From Promineifilum sp. (GTDB lineage: Bacteria > Chloroflexota > Anaerolineae > Promineifilales > Promineifilaceae), in the NCBI GenBank assembly GCA_020634335.1, contig JACKBY010000018.1, forward strand, positions 1 through 64,000: a stretch of 64,000 nt of DNA, read 5' to 3'. The notes beneath the pieces were generated by a model. The model ran no database searches and was not told where the DNA came from. It saw only the letters and a list, made by a program, of their open reading frames with translations. The first letter of the stretch is position 1; every line of letters begins with the position of its first letter. Positions 1-8,785 of this stretch are shown here, piece after piece. The position numbers and the translations under genes are program-made.

Positions 1-1
1 C

Positions 2-529
2 GGTGTGGGCAAGGGCACGCTCTACCGTCGCTTCGCCAATAAGGGCGAATTGTGCCTGTCGCTCATGGACACGCAAATGACCGAGTTCCAGAACAACACG
101 CTGACGCTATTCAACGGCCTGACGGCCCAGGGCGTCCCCTATCTGGAGCAACTGGCCCGCTTTCTGCAATCGCTGGTCGAATTTACGGAGATTCATTCGC
201 CCTTGCTGGTCGAAGTGGAACGGGCGGGCATGTTCCAGGGCAACACGCCCCTCAACGTGCCCCACTTCTGGCAATACATGACTGTCAGCGCCTTGCTGCG
301 CTCGGCGGCACGCGCCGGAGAGCTGGCCCCCGGATTCGATCTCGACTACCTGGGCGAGGCCCTGCTCGCCCCCCTGCAAGTCGACTACTTCCGCTTCCAA
401 CGCTACACGCGCAACTATTCCACCGAGCGTATCGGTCACGGCCTGCGCGCTTTGGTTTTCGCGCTGGCCGCGCCGCCGACTTCCTCGGCGGTCACCGGCT
501 CCAATGATGGTCAAAATGAATCCGGTTGA
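2..529 (+). CDS. TetR/AcrR-family transcriptional regulator (5' truncated by window edge)
   Basis: The reading frame is open from the first bases of the window, so the true start lies upstream. The visible protein begins with GVGKGTLYRRFANKGEL, which matches the recognition helix and following helix of TetR-type helix-turn-helix domains (typical motif GVGKGTLYRHF). About 155 residues of helical ligand-binding/dimerisation domain follow. Such proteins normally act as cytoplasmic repressors of nearby genes. The arginase-fold gene starts 27 bases after the stop codon, so the two may be co-transcribed. The ligand cannot be inferred. Confidence 0.85.
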   Translation, partial: GVGKGTLYRRFANKGELCLSLMDTQMTEFQNNTLTLFNGLTAQGVPYLEQLARFLQSLVEFTEIHSPLLVEVERAGMFQGNTPLNVPHFWQYMTVSALLRSAARAGELAPGFDLDYLGEALLAPLQVDYFRFQRYTRNYSTERIGHGLRALVFALAAPPTSSAVTGSNDGQNESG

Positions 530-556
530 ACAGCCGGTTTAACAGGATACACACCC

Positions 557-1327
557 ATGAACGACCGCTTCATTCTCTCCCCCTACTTTCTCGACGAGTA
601 CAAACCCGCGGTGGCCGCGCTGGCCGCCGATGACTGGCGCGTGGTGTGGGCCGAGCTGCCACCGGGCGAAACGACGGCCCGCATGGGCGCGCTCTACCAC
701 GCGCTGGCGGCCGACGTGCGCGCCGTCGTGGACGCAGGCGAGCGTCCCGTCACCATCGCCGGCGACTGCTGCGCCACCATCGGCATGATGGCCGGGCTGC
801 AACAATCGGGCGCGCAACCCACGCTCATCTGGCTGGATGCTCACGGCGACTTTAACACGCCGGAAACGACGCCCAGCGGCTTCCTGGGCGGCATGCCCCT
901 GGCGATGGCCGTAGGGTTGGGCGACCAAACGCTGCTGGTTTCGGCCGGAATGCGGCCGTGGCCTGCGTCGCGGGTCATTCTGAGCGATGCCCGCGACCTT
1001 GACCCCGGTGAACGAATCAACATCGCCCGCGCCGGCATCACCTATCTGCCCCACGTCGAACAATTGCTGGACCCCGGCCGCCTGCCATCAGGCCCGTTAT
1101 ACGTCCACTTCGATGCCGACGTCATCGACCCGGCCGAGGCTCCGGCCATGAACTACCCCGCCCCCGATGGCCCCTCGTCGGAGACGGTGCGCCACGTGCT
1201 CCGCGCGCTGGCCGCCACCGGCCGCGTGGCCGCTGTGTCCGTCTCGCTGTGGGAGCCGGCGCTCGACCCCGATGGATTGACTCAGGCTGTCGTGCAAGGG
1301 GCATTGAACGCTCTGCTGGGGCGATAG
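557..1327 (+). CDS. Arginase/agmatinase/formiminoglutamase-fold protein
   Basis: This is a 256-residue ureohydrolase-fold protein. The family hydrolyses guanidino or related C-N bonds using two Mn ions. Metal-binding motifs are visible as DAHGDFNT (residues 94-101) and FDADVIDP (about 185-192). The first-ligand motif, usually GGDHS, reads GDCCATIG (69-76), so a cysteine stands where the ligand histidine is expected. The protein is shorter than classical arginases (about 300 residues) and resembles the stand-alone arginase-family proteins of actinobacteria and Chloroflexota. An AGGA ribosome-binding site precedes the ATG. The substrate is unknown. Confidence 0.85.
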   Translation: MNDRFILSPYFLDEYKPAVAALAADDWRVVWAELPPGETTARMGALYHALAADVRAVVDAGERPVTIAGDCCATIGMMAGLQQSGAQPTLIWLDAHGDFNTPETTPSGFLGGMPLAMAVGLGDQTLLVSAGMRPWPASRVILSDARDLDPGERINIARAGITYLPHVEQLLDPGRLPSGPLYVHFDADVIDPAEAPAMNYPAPDGPSSETVRHVLRALAATGRVAAVSVSLWEPALDPDGLTQAVVQGALNALLGR

Positions 1328-1404
1328 CCAGACCCGTGAGCCCTTCTGAAACCTCAGAGGCAGGCGGGAAGGCACAATTTCAGATACATCTTTTACCGCC
1401 GGGG

Positions 1405-1434
1405 TTGTCCCGCTACGCCTCCGATGACTAGAAT
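1405..1434 (+). promoter_or_regulatory. Candidate promoter, leaderless, for the 1441 gene
   Basis: A TTGTCC -35-like hexamer (1405-1410) and TAGAAT (1429-1434) are separated by 18 bases. The ATG at 1441 lies where transcription would be expected to start, 7 bases past the -10, and there is no Shine-Dalgarno sequence. Confidence 0.45.
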
Positions 1435-1440
1435 CAGGGC

Positions 1441-2373
1441 ATGGCCCTCCCCAAATCCGTCGCCGAACCTGCCCCCACACTAACGTTTCGGCTGTCAATC
1501 CTCATCGGCTTCAGCCGGTTGCACACCGTCATCGCCACCACGGTTCAGGTCGTCTGTCTTTACGTGATGGCCACGGCCCTCTCCGGCGCGCCTCGTTCCC
1601 CGATTCATTTAATCGCCGCCTGGCTGGCCTGTCTGGCGACCAACCTCTACGTCGTTGGCCTGAACCAGCTGACCGATGTGGCTATCGACCGCCTGAACAA
1701 GCCGCGTCTGCCCGTCGCCCACGGCGATCTCTCGCCGGGTGAAGGCCGAAACATCGTCCTGGCGGCTGGGGCGGCGGCGCTGCTGCTGGCCGTGTCGCAA
1801 GGGCCAACGCTGACTCTCACTCTGGCCCTAATCATGCTTATCGGCACGGCCTACTCTCTGCCGCCGTTGCGGCTGAAAGCGCGGCCGGTCTGGGCCGCCC
1901 TCAGCATCGCTCTGGCACGCGGCGTCATCGCCACGTTCGGGGTCTACGGTCACTTTGCCGGCGGCGCGGCGCTGCCAATGCCCCCGCTCATCGGCCTTGC
2001 CGCGCTGTTCTTCTTCGGTTTCGGCCTGGTCATCGCGTTGTTCAAGGATATCCCCGACCGGGAAGGCGACCAGCGCCACGGCGTGGGCACCCTGACCGTT
2101 CGCTGGGGGCCGCAGCGGGTGTACAATCTCGGCTGGGCGTTGCTGACAACGCTGTTCCTGCTGATGGCGGCAGCGTTGCTCGCCCATCGTGGGCCGTGGA
2201 CAGTCGCACTGCTATCCATCCACCTGGCGCTACTGCTTCTCTTTTGGCTCACCGGCCGGCGCACCGACCCCGCCCGCCCCCCTTCGATGATGCGCCTGTA
2301 CTTCGTCCTGTGGGGGTTGTTCTACGCCGAATACATCATGTTCGCGCTGCTCAGCCAGACCGCTAAGATCTAG
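1441..2373 (+). CDS. UbiA-family prenyltransferase, homogentisate phytyltransferase-like
   Basis: This is a polytopic membrane protein of 310 residues with the two aspartate-rich motifs of UbiA prenyltransferases: NQLTDVAID (75-83), followed by RLNKPRLPVAHGDLS, and KDIPDREGD (202-210). The NQ..D..ID..NKP..P form and the second motif with G.GTLTVR are typical of homogentisate phytyl/geranylgeranyl transferases (tocopherol and plastoquinone pathway) rather than ubiquinone UbiA. The protein should condense an aromatic acceptor with a prenyl diphosphate at the cytoplasmic membrane. It converges with a second UbiA-type gene, and the stop codons overlap in a CTAG palindrome. The exact acceptor is uncertain. 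Confidence 0.85.
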   Translation: MALPKSVAEPAPTLTFRLSILIGFSRLHTVIATTVQVVCLYVMATALSGAPRSPIHLIAAWLACLATNLYVVGLNQLTDVAIDRLNKPRLPVAHGDLSPGEGRNIVLAAGAAALLLAVSQGPTLTLTLALIMLIGTAYSLPPLRLKARPVWAALSIALARGVIATFGVYGHFAGGAALPMPPLIGLAALFFFGFGLVIALFKDIPDREGDQRHGVGTLTVRWGPQRVYNLGWALLTTLFLLMAAALLAHRGPWTVALLSIHLALLLLFWLTGRRTDPARPPSMMRLYFVLWGLFYAEYIMFALLSQTAKI

Positions 2374-3293
2374 ACAGTCAGCCACCCAAAAGTCAGCAAC
2401 GCCAACCCCGCCGACGCCATCAACAGCCCGATGCTCCAGAAGGCCAACCCGCCCCACGCGGCCGGCTCACGCCAGGCTCCGCGAACCATGCGCCACACCA
2501 GCCAACCCCCCAGCGGCAGCGGCACCAGCAAGCCCATGCCCACAAGAGGCGGCAACCCCGCCCCCACCAGCAACGGCAGCGACAGATAGGCCGTCGCCAG
2601 CAGCGCCGCGTGGAGGCGCGCCGCCCGCGGCGCGCCCAGCCTCACCACCAGCGTCCGCTTGCCCGCCTGGAGATCACCGGCGGCGTCGGGAAAGTTGATC
2701 ACCAGGATCATCGCCGCCTGGAAGCAGGCCAATGGAAAGACGACCAGCAGCGGCAGCCAGCCCGGCCGACCCACCTGAAGAGTGTAGCCGACAGCCGGCG
2801 TCAGCACCGGCACGATGAGCGACACCGTCAGCTCCCCCAACCCGCGCGAGTGCAGTCGCAGCGGCGGGGCGCTATAGAACCAGGCCAGGGCGACAGCCAC
2901 CAGCAGCAACCCCACCGCCCATGGCCCCGTCCGGGCGACTCCGACCAGGATGGCGGTCGCCGCCAGCGCCACCGCGCCGCAGGCCACGGCCAGCCACAAC
3001 CCCGTTCGCGGCGATACCAAGCCCTCGGCCAGCACGCGGCTGCCGCCCGACCAGCGCGTCGGCGTCGTGTTGGCCCGGTCGGCGCTCAAATCATAGTAGT
3101 CGTTGCTGAAGTGGGTCATGAGCTGCGTCGCCGTGACCGCCACCTGACCCCACAGCAGCACAGTGACGTCCAATCTTACCTCCTGATAGAGGGCGACCAT
3201 CACCCCCAGGCCGTAGAAAATGAACCCGCCCACCAGAAATAGCGGGCGAGCCAGGCGCAAGACGTTGATGAGCCGAGACGACGCCTTTTTCAT
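2370..3293 (-). CDS. UbiA/MenA-type prenyltransferase (1,4-dihydroxy-2-naphthoate polyprenyltransferase-like)
   Basis: This is a 307-residue polytopic protein with first motif NDYYDLSAD (64-72), followed by RWSGGSRVLAEGLVS, and second motif NFPDAAGD followed by AGKRTLVVRLG. The NDYYD and GGSRVL features are typical of MenA, which prenylates 1,4-dihydroxy-2-naphthoate in menaquinone synthesis. I start at MKKASSRL because the upstream in-frame extension contains no membrane segment or recognisable sequence. The gene is transcribed toward the homogentisate-type prenyltransferase and shares 4 bases with it. No other quinone genes are in the window. Confidence 0.8.
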   Translation of the reverse strand: MKKASSRLINVLRLARPLFLVGGFIFYGLGVMVALYQEVRLDVTVLLWGQVAVTATQLMTHFSNDYYDLSADRANTTPTRWSGGSRVLAEGLVSPRTGLWLAVACGAVALAATAILVGVARTGPWAVGLLLVAVALAWFYSAPPLRLHSRGLGELTVSLIVPVLTPAVGYTLQVGRPGWLPLLVVFPLACFQAAMILVINFPDAAGDLQAGKRTLVVRLGAPRAARLHAALLATAYLSLPLLVGAGLPPLVGMGLLVPLPLGGWLVWRMVRGAWREPAAWGGLAFWSIGLLMASAGLALLTFGWLTV

Positions 3294-3586
3294 GAGAAAC
3301 AGCAACATGCAGGGGCAAGATATCAAACGGCCGGCGTTTGCCGATCAGCCGCCCACAGGAAACGATGAGATTGTGAAACTTGTGGCGCGATTTATGCCTC
3401 CTGAATCCCCAAAGATGGAATTTCCAGCCGGTAACCGGGTTTGTAGCCCCACATGGGCTGAATTATACTTGCATTCGACACGGCCCACCCCATTTGGGTC
3501 TCGCATCTGCTATAATGGCCGCCATTACCACGACGGTCGGCCACTGGGGTCATCGTCCGGGACATAGCCTCGCGCGGAGCAGACTC
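3294..3586. other. Intergenic region between divergent genes
   Basis: This spacer of 293 bases separates the MenA-like gene (minus) from the EAD-domain gene (plus). The only signal I can support is the extended -10 sequence near its right end. An in-frame ORF extension upstream of 3587 exists but its translation lacks family-like sequence, so I treat it as non-coding. Confidence 0.5.
3508..3516 (+). promoter_or_regulatory. Extended -10 promoter (TGCTATAAT)
   Basis: TGC followed by a perfect TATAAT fits an extended -10 element, which needs little -35 sequence. Transcription would start near 3523, about 64 bases before the proposed ATG at 3587. Confidence 0.5.
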
Positions 3587-5032
3587 ATGCAAGCCATTGA
3601 ATCTTCAGAACTCCAGCACATGGCGGCCGATCTGGCCCACAATCTGATACCCGTCCTGAAAGAACGCTGGCAGAGCATTCCGCGGTCGATGGCTACGCCG
3701 GAGGGGCTGGCGGCGCTGCTCACGCCGGGCGTGGCCGCCTTTGCCGGCCGTTTGATGATGCTCGCGCCGGATCAGGAAACCCTGACGCCCATTCTGGCCG
3801 CGTTCTTCGCCGACCCGGCGACGGCCGCAGCCCTCGACCGCTACGCGGCGGGCGAAACGGGCGGAGACGAGCTTTATGACCTGCTGCTGGGCGCGGGACT
3901 GGCCGGCAGCGGCATGCTGCGGACCTACGTGGAGGTCGCCGTCGAGTCGCTGCTCGTCGCCGCCGAAGCTGCACTGTGGCGCGAGCCGCCTTCGCCGTCA
4001 TTGCAGCAAGGTGAGGAATCCGTTTCGCCGCCCGTTTACTTCGGCCATACGAACCCCTATCTGTTCAACGAGATGAAACAGTACGTGGCGAATTATTACG
4101 TCCACGGCCTTAACCGCGTCGAGCCGGGCCGGGCTGTGGGCGACGACGGCCTGACGGAGCTGATGGTCTGGGAACCCGCGGCGATGGCCGGCCCGCCGCC
4201 GGACGAGTGGCAGACGGCCGAAGCGGAGGAGGCGCCAACCGGCGCAGAGCCGGAAGAGCTGACCGAGTCGATGGGCGGCGATACGGCAGAAGAGACGGGT
4301 GGTACTGCCGGGCCACTGACCCCCATGCCGGTTGCCCCGCCCCCGCCGCCCCCGCCGGGTGAGGCTGTCGTTGCCTTACGACTTGACGCCGCGCTGCCGG
4401 AGCAAGTGATCGTTGGCCGCGTCTTCGATCTGGCTGTGGCCGTCAAACGCCCGGCTTCCCCCGCATTGTCACCCGACGATCTGGCGCGGCGAGAGAGCGC
4501 CGCGTTTGCCGCCGTATGGCCGGACGAGGCACTCTACATTCAGCTGCGCATCCAGATCAGCGCCTCCGATTGCACCATTCACGGCGGCGACAGCCGGCCG
4601 GTGCGCCTGCCGGCCGGTCAAGACGGCCCACCGGTCTACTTCCAACTGACGCCGCTGCGGGCCGGGCCGCTCAGCGTCATCATCACGGTCTATCAGGAGA
4701 CGGATTGGGTCGGCTCCACCCGCCTGCGCACGGAAGCAGCCACCGGCGAAGCCCGTGGCGCGATGGCCCTGACCGTTGACAGCCAACCGCTGCCCGGCCC
4801 GGAAGTCAATCAGCAAACCTTGTGGAAAGCGCTCAGCGAAGGCTACAACGAGTCGGAATTGCGTGATCTGTGCTTCGAGTTGAGCATCGACTACGAAGAC
4901 TTGCCCGGCGACACCAAATCGGCCAAAGCGCGGGAGTTGGTGCTATACGCCAAACGCCACAGCCTCACCGTCCAGCTTGTGGAGCAGGTGATGCTCGGCC
5001 GCCCCCATCTGCTGGCGCCCGCAAATGGATAA
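3587..5032 (+). CDS. EAD-domain protein with helical N-terminus and beta-rich middle
   Basis: This is a 481-residue cytoplasmic-looking protein with no signal peptide or membrane segment. Residues 1-210 are alpha-helical and of unknown family. An acidic linker and a poly-proline stretch (about 246-256) lead into a beta-rich region (about 258-395) that resembles Ig/TCAD-like sandwiches. Residues about 407-481 form a Death-like effector-associated domain: a W-K-A-L-S-E opening, then ESELRDLCFELSIDYEDLPG and KARELVLYAKR. EADs make homotypic contacts in bacterial conflict or signalling systems. A second EAD with the same core occurs at 8786-9589, which suggests a shared partner. I prefer the ATG at 3587 because it lies downstream of the extended -10; an upstream in-frame ATG would add 69 uninformative residues. 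Confidence 0.7.
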   Translation: MQAIESSELQHMAADLAHNLIPVLKERWQSIPRSMATPEGLAALLTPGVAAFAGRLMMLAPDQETLTPILAAFFADPATAAALDRYAAGETGGDELYDLLLGAGLAGSGMLRTYVEVAVESLLVAAEAALWREPPSPSLQQGEESVSPPVYFGHTNPYLFNEMKQYVANYYVHGLNRVEPGRAVGDDGLTELMVWEPAAMAGPPPDEWQTAEAEEAPTGAEPEELTESMGGDTAEETGGTAGPLTPMPVAPPPPPPPGEAVVALRLDAALPEQVIVGRVFDLAVAVKRPASPALSPDDLARRESAAFAAVWPDEALYIQLRIQISASDCTIHGGDSRPVRLPAGQDGPPVYFQLTPLRAGPLSVIITVYQETDWVGSTRLRTEAATGEARGAMALTVDSQPLPGPEVNQQTLWKALSEGYNESELRDLCFELSIDYEDLPGDTKSAKARELVLYAKRHSLTVQLVEQVMLGRPHLLAPANG

Positions 5033-5056
5033 GCGCAAGCCACAGCCCATTCTTCT

Positions 5057-5099
5057 CTCAAATCTCGTATCTCAAATCTCGTATCTCGTATCTCGTATC
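5057..5099. repeat. Tandem heptanucleotide repeat (ATCTCGT)n
   Basis: Five consecutive 7-base units can be read from 5062 to 5096, four identical ATCTCGT and one ATCTCAA. They lie between the convergent EAD and ABC permease genes. The design resembles the short tandemly repeated repetitive (STRR) sequences of cyanobacteria. Confidence 0.7.
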
Positions 5100-5104
5100 G
5101 CCTA

Positions 5105-6826
5105 TCACACCGGCAATTTATCCCACGCACTCTCGGCCCAGCGCCGCATCGCGACGAACCACGCTCCTGTATAGAGGCCCAGCAGGATCAGCCCCACGAC
5201 GGCCAGGGGAATCGCCGCTGCCGGCCACAGCACCGACAGGCCGAAGCCCAGCAGGATAATGACACCGCCCGGCAGCCCATAGACCACGGTCAACAACAGC
5301 GAAACAAGCCCACCGCCGCTGGTGACCATCCGTCGCGGATCAGTCCAACTCAGATTGGCATAGCGGAAGCCCGTTGAGATGTTGATCGTCAGCAGGCCGA
5401 ACCCCATCATCAACCCGGCGAGCAGCGCGTAGGGCGCCCAACCCAAGCTATAGCGCACGAAAAACCACGATCCGGCCAATACCACGACAAATAGCGCCGC
5501 AAAGGGCCAGTACAGGCTCCACAGCTTGGCCGCCCAGACCTCGCGCGGCCGCACCGGCGCGGCTTTGAGCAGCGGAAAAGCCCCGCCCTCCAGCGCCAGG
5601 GAGTAGGTCGCCATATTGGACAGGAAGACGTAGCCGACGAACAAGGCCCACGAGGCCATGAGCACCCCCGGACTGAAGCCGGCCGTGAACGCGCCCGCGA
5701 CACCGGGCGCGGCCAGGTCCCCTTGCGAGGCCAAATCAATCAGGCTGTCGTCGCCGCCCGTCCCGCCGCGAAAGATCGCCAGCGCGCCCACGACAACGGC
5801 GATGAAGCCGCTGCCCAACAGGCTGACGAGTTGGCGGGGATCGCGCACGCGCAGCAACCAGTCTTTCCAGCCGATGGCCGCCGCCAGCGAGCCTCGCCCC
5901 AGACGGCCATCGGATTTCTCCAGCCCGCGCCGCTTGCCGCCCGCGCTTTGGGTCTTCAGCCAGCCGGACATATACAGCTTGTCGGCGCTAAGCAAGACGA
6001 GGGCGAACAGACCCAATGTCCCCAGGATGTAGGCCAAGAGGCCCAGCAGGCCCGTCCCATCGATCTGGCCCGCGTCGAGCGCCACCAGGCCGCGCCCGGC
6101 CCACAGTGTCGGCAAGGGCAACCTTTCCACAAGGTTGACGAAGCTGGAAAGCGAACCGGCCGAGATGGAAGTGGCCATTTCTTCCGGATCGTTTTGAATG
6201 AAAAAACGGGGCAATTGGAACAGAAGGGCAACACCAATGCCCACCAGTGCATAAGCCGCCGCCAAAAGCTCGCTTAGCCGCTTCACGGGCAACCAGCGCA
6301 CGAGCAGCATGGCCAGCACCGCGCCGACTGCCAGTCCGAAAAGAGGGGCCATGAACAGCAGCAACGCCCCCAGGACGTAGTAAATTGGCCCCGCGCCGAT
6401 ACCGATGCCATAGGCCGTCAGCGCCGGCACGGCGATGAACAGCAATAGAATGACGGTCGAGGGCAGCCGGCTGAGAAGCTTGGCGACCATGATCGACCGC
6501 GTACTGATCGGGGCAACCATCAGGCGATCGAGATCGCCGCTCAGGAACAAGGCGCGCACGGCCTGGTTCAGACCAGTGACGAAGACGCCGATAAGGACGA
6601 AAGTGAACATCAGGCCGGGAATGATGCCGGCGGGTATCGTCACCGGGAAGTCGGGTCGGGTCAGGAAAGAGGAAAAGTAGCCCATGGCCGCCGCCACCGC
6701 GCCGATAAGCAGGACGCCGATAACCCCCAAAATGGTCGCCAGGATGCGCAGCGGCGACCGCCCGGTTACTTCGCGCCGGTCGAGCCTCCAGTAGAGAAGC
6801 ATCAGCAGCCAGGTATCAGCCGCCAT
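5105..6826 (-). CDS. ABC-2-type transporter permease
   Basis: This is a large integral membrane protein of 573 residues with at least ten hydrophobic segments spread over both halves and a soluble linker near its middle. That pattern suits an ABC exporter subunit with two permease halves fused. The ATG at 6826 is chosen because AAGGAG lies 8 bases upstream. It overlaps the end of the ATPase gene by 11 bases, which implies translational coupling. Together the two genes would form an efflux system of unknown substrate in the cytoplasmic membrane. The gene converges with the upstream EAD gene, with a heptamer repeat between them. Confidence 0.85.
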   Translation of the reverse strand: MAADTWLLMLLYWRLDRREVTGRSPLRILATILGVIGVLLIGAVAAAMGYFSSFLTRPDFPVTIPAGIIPGLMFTFVLIGVFVTGLNQAVRALFLSGDLDRLMVAPISTRSIMVAKLLSRLPSTVILLLFIAVPALTAYGIGIGAGPIYYVLGALLLFMAPLFGLAVGAVLAMLLVRWLPVKRLSELLAAAYALVGIGVALLFQLPRFFIQNDPEEMATSISAGSLSSFVNLVERLPLPTLWAGRGLVALDAGQIDGTGLLGLLAYILGTLGLFALVLLSADKLYMSGWLKTQSAGGKRRGLEKSDGRLGRGSLAAAIGWKDWLLRVRDPRQLVSLLGSGFIAVVVGALAIFRGGTGGDDSLIDLASQGDLAAPGVAGAFTAGFSPGVLMASWALFVGYVFLSNMATYSLALEGGAFPLLKAAPVRPREVWAAKLWSLYWPFAALFVVVLAGSWFFVRYSLGWAPYALLAGLMMGFGLLTINISTGFRYANLSWTDPRRMVTSGGGLVSLLLTVVYGLPGGVIILLGFGLSVLWPAAAIPLAVVGLILLGLYTGAWFVAMRRWAESAWDKLPV

Positions 6827-7586
6827 CTTCCAGCTCCTTGACCATCTCGTCCACATCGCGGCCGCCGGTCAGCTCCAGGAAAATGTCCTCCAGCGACTGG
6901 TCACCGCGCATGCGGCGCATCTCGCTCACCTGCGCGTCGGCTACAATGCGGCCCTTGTTGATGATGATCACCCGGTCGCACATGGTCTGGGCGATTTCCA
7001 AAATATGAGTGGAGAAGAATATCGTTCCGCCGTTATCGCGATGGCGAATCATCAGGTCCTTGATCAGGCGGGCCGAGCGGGGGTCCAGACCGACCGTCGG
7101 TTCGTCCATGAAGACGATCTGCGGCTGGTGGAGAAACGCGCCGATGATGGCGACCTTCTGCTGCATACCGTGACTAAACGTATCCAGATAATTGCCGGCC
7201 ACGTCGGTCAGATCGAATACGTCGAGCATCGGCTTGATGCGCGCTTCCACCTGCTCCGGCGAAACTTTGTAGAGCTGCCCCACGAAGCGCAAATATTCCT
7301 GCGCCTTCAGCTTGCCGTAGAGGTTGGGCGTGTCGGGCACATAGCCGATGCGCGCCTTGGCCTCCAGCGGCGACTGGGCCATGTCGAAGCCGGCCACGCG
7401 GGCCGTGCCCGACGAGGGCCCCAGCAAGCCGGTCAGCATCTTGATCGTTGTCGTCTTGCCCGCCCCATTCGGCCCCAGGAAGCCAACAATTTCGCCCGGA
7501 TTAAGGGTGAAGTTAACTTCGTCCACGGCAACGAAGTCACCAAAGTTGCGCGACAGGTTGTGGGCCTCCAATATTGGATCACTCAT
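6816..7586 (-). CDS. ABC transporter ATP-binding protein
   Basis: This 256-residue ATPase has all hallmark motifs: Walker A GPNGAGKTT (38-46), signature FSHGMQQK (137-144, a variant of LSGGQ), Walker B IVFMDEP (157-163), D-loop GLDP, and switch His194 in FSTHILE. The DrrA/CcmA-like organisation (DTPNLYGKLKAQEYL, FSHGMQQKV) is typical of exporters and membrane-remodelling ABC-2 systems. It precedes and overlaps its permease. It would power export by the neighbouring membrane subunit; the substrate is not evident. Confidence 0.93.
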   Translation of the reverse strand: MSDPILEAHNLSRNFGDFVAVDEVNFTLNPGEIVGFLGPNGAGKTTTIKMLTGLLGPSSGTARVAGFDMAQSPLEAKARIGYVPDTPNLYGKLKAQEYLRFVGQLYKVSPEQVEARIKPMLDVFDLTDVAGNYLDTFSHGMQQKVAIIGAFLHQPQIVFMDEPTVGLDPRSARLIKDLMIRHRDNGGTIFFSTHILEIAQTMCDRVIIINKGRIVADAQVSEMRRMRGDQSLEDIFLELTGGRDVDEMVKELEDGG

Positions 7587-7833
7587 AACACACTCCCTTC
7601 TGTTGTCATACCAACCGCAACGAATTGTACCTAAACCCTCTCAAAGAGCCTAACGTTACCCAACGCCCACATCCCCTTCGGCTGCCAATGGATGATGTAG
7701 CGACTGTAGGGCAAGCTTTCCGGATTGCCATTTCTCCCGGCCAGCTTTGCACTTTGCGCAACCGGCTGCATTTTCCATCCGATTTGACAGCCCTCCGTAC
7801 AAACGCTATCCTGCACCTCAGTCCCCATTCCCG

Positions 7834-7865
7834 ATTCGTAGTTCCAAATTCGTAATTCGTAATTC
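7834..7865. repeat. Tandem heptanucleotide repeat (ATTCGTA)n
   Basis: Units ATTCGTA, GTTCCAA, ATTCGTA and ATTCGTA plus a partial copy run head to tail directly before the methyltransferase ATG. Apart from this repeat I see nothing recognisable in the 7587-7869 spacer between the divergent ABC ATPase and methyltransferase genes. Confidence 0.6.
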
Positions 7866-7869
7866 ACCC

Positions 7870-8610
7870 ATGGATCCCGCCGAATACCACACCATCTACA
7901 CCGTCGAAGACCGCCACTGGTGGTACGTCGGCATGAGGCACATCACTCTGGCCCTGCTCGACGAAGCCTACGGCCGGCGCACCGATCTGCGCATCCTGGA
8001 TGCGGGCAGCGGCGCCGGCGCGGCCATGGGCTATCTCGCGCGCTACGGCCGCGTCAGCGGCATCGACCTTTCCCCCCTGGCCCTGGGCTACTGCCGGGAA
8101 CGGGGGCTGCGCCGCCTCAGCCAGGCCTCCGTCACCGCCCTGCCGTTCGCGGCGGCCTCGTTCGATCTGGTGACGTCCTTCGACGTCCTTTATCATCGCG
8201 CCGTCGGTGATTACCGTCATGCCTTGCGCGAATTTCACCGCGTGCTGCAACCCGGCGGCCGGGTTCTGCTGCGCCTGCCGGCCTATGATCGGCTGCGCGG
8301 TCGCCACGACGTGGTCATCCATACCGCCCGGCGCTTCTCTGCGCCTGAACTATCTGAATCGCTACGCGAAGTGGGCCTCGCCGTCGAGCGCCTTACCTAT
8401 GCCAATACGCTCCTTTTCCCCCTGGCCCTGGCGAAGCGGTTGCTGGAACCATGGCTGCCGGCCGCTCCCGGTCAATCGGACGTCTCCCCCAATTCACCGT
8501 GGATTGATGGTGTCCTGGCCGCGGTGCTGGGCGCGGAAGCGCGCTGGTTGCGACGGCGCGACCTGCCCTTCGGTTTGACGGTCGTGGCCCTGGCCCGCAA
8601 GCGCGGCTGA
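7870..8610 (+). CDS. Class I SAM-dependent methyltransferase
   Basis: This is a 246-residue Rossmann-fold methyltransferase. SAM-binding motif I is ILDAGSGAG (42-50), followed by an acidic residue in SGIDLSPLAL, motif II-like FDLVTSFDVLYH, and a VLQPGGRVLLRLPAYD post-motif. The N-terminal EYHTIYTVEDRHWWYVGMRH matches the opening of a common bacterial methyltransferase group whose acceptors are often unknown. The ATG at 7870 is used because translation upstream is repeat DNA. No ribosome-binding site is visible. The substrate is not predictable; neighbours are an exporter and EAD/WD40 genes. Confidence 0.85.
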   Translation: MDPAEYHTIYTVEDRHWWYVGMRHITLALLDEAYGRRTDLRILDAGSGAGAAMGYLARYGRVSGIDLSPLALGYCRERGLRRLSQASVTALPFAAASFDLVTSFDVLYHRAVGDYRHALREFHRVLQPGGRVLLRLPAYDRLRGRHDVVIHTARRFSAPELSESLREVGLAVERLTYANTLLFPLALAKRLLEPWLPAAPGQSDVSPNSPWIDGVLAAVLGAEARWLRRRDLPFGLTVVALARKRG

Positions 8611-8785
8611 TCTCCCTGGCACAGTCCGCGGGGACGCCCCACTCCTGACCACCGGCCACGTGATCCCGGCTTGCCGCCGGCCGCCGGCCGCTGCCTGTTG
8701 CCCCTATTGACACGACCCAAACCACCTGTTACCCTGTTAACGAATCACACGGCGATTCACGCAGATAACCCGGCCAATCTTAACA

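Noticed and set aside
107..514. Minus-strand ORF across the TetR gene
   Set aside because: It is a shadow of the TetR reading frame in GC-rich DNA and lacks a ribosome-binding site.
3380..3586. 69-residue N-terminal extension of the EAD gene
   Set aside because: The extension is not family-like, and an extended -10 promoter lies inside it.
7747..7869. 41-residue N-terminal extension of the methyltransferase
   Set aside because: It is partly translated heptamer repeat DNA; the conserved sequence begins at the ATG at 7870.
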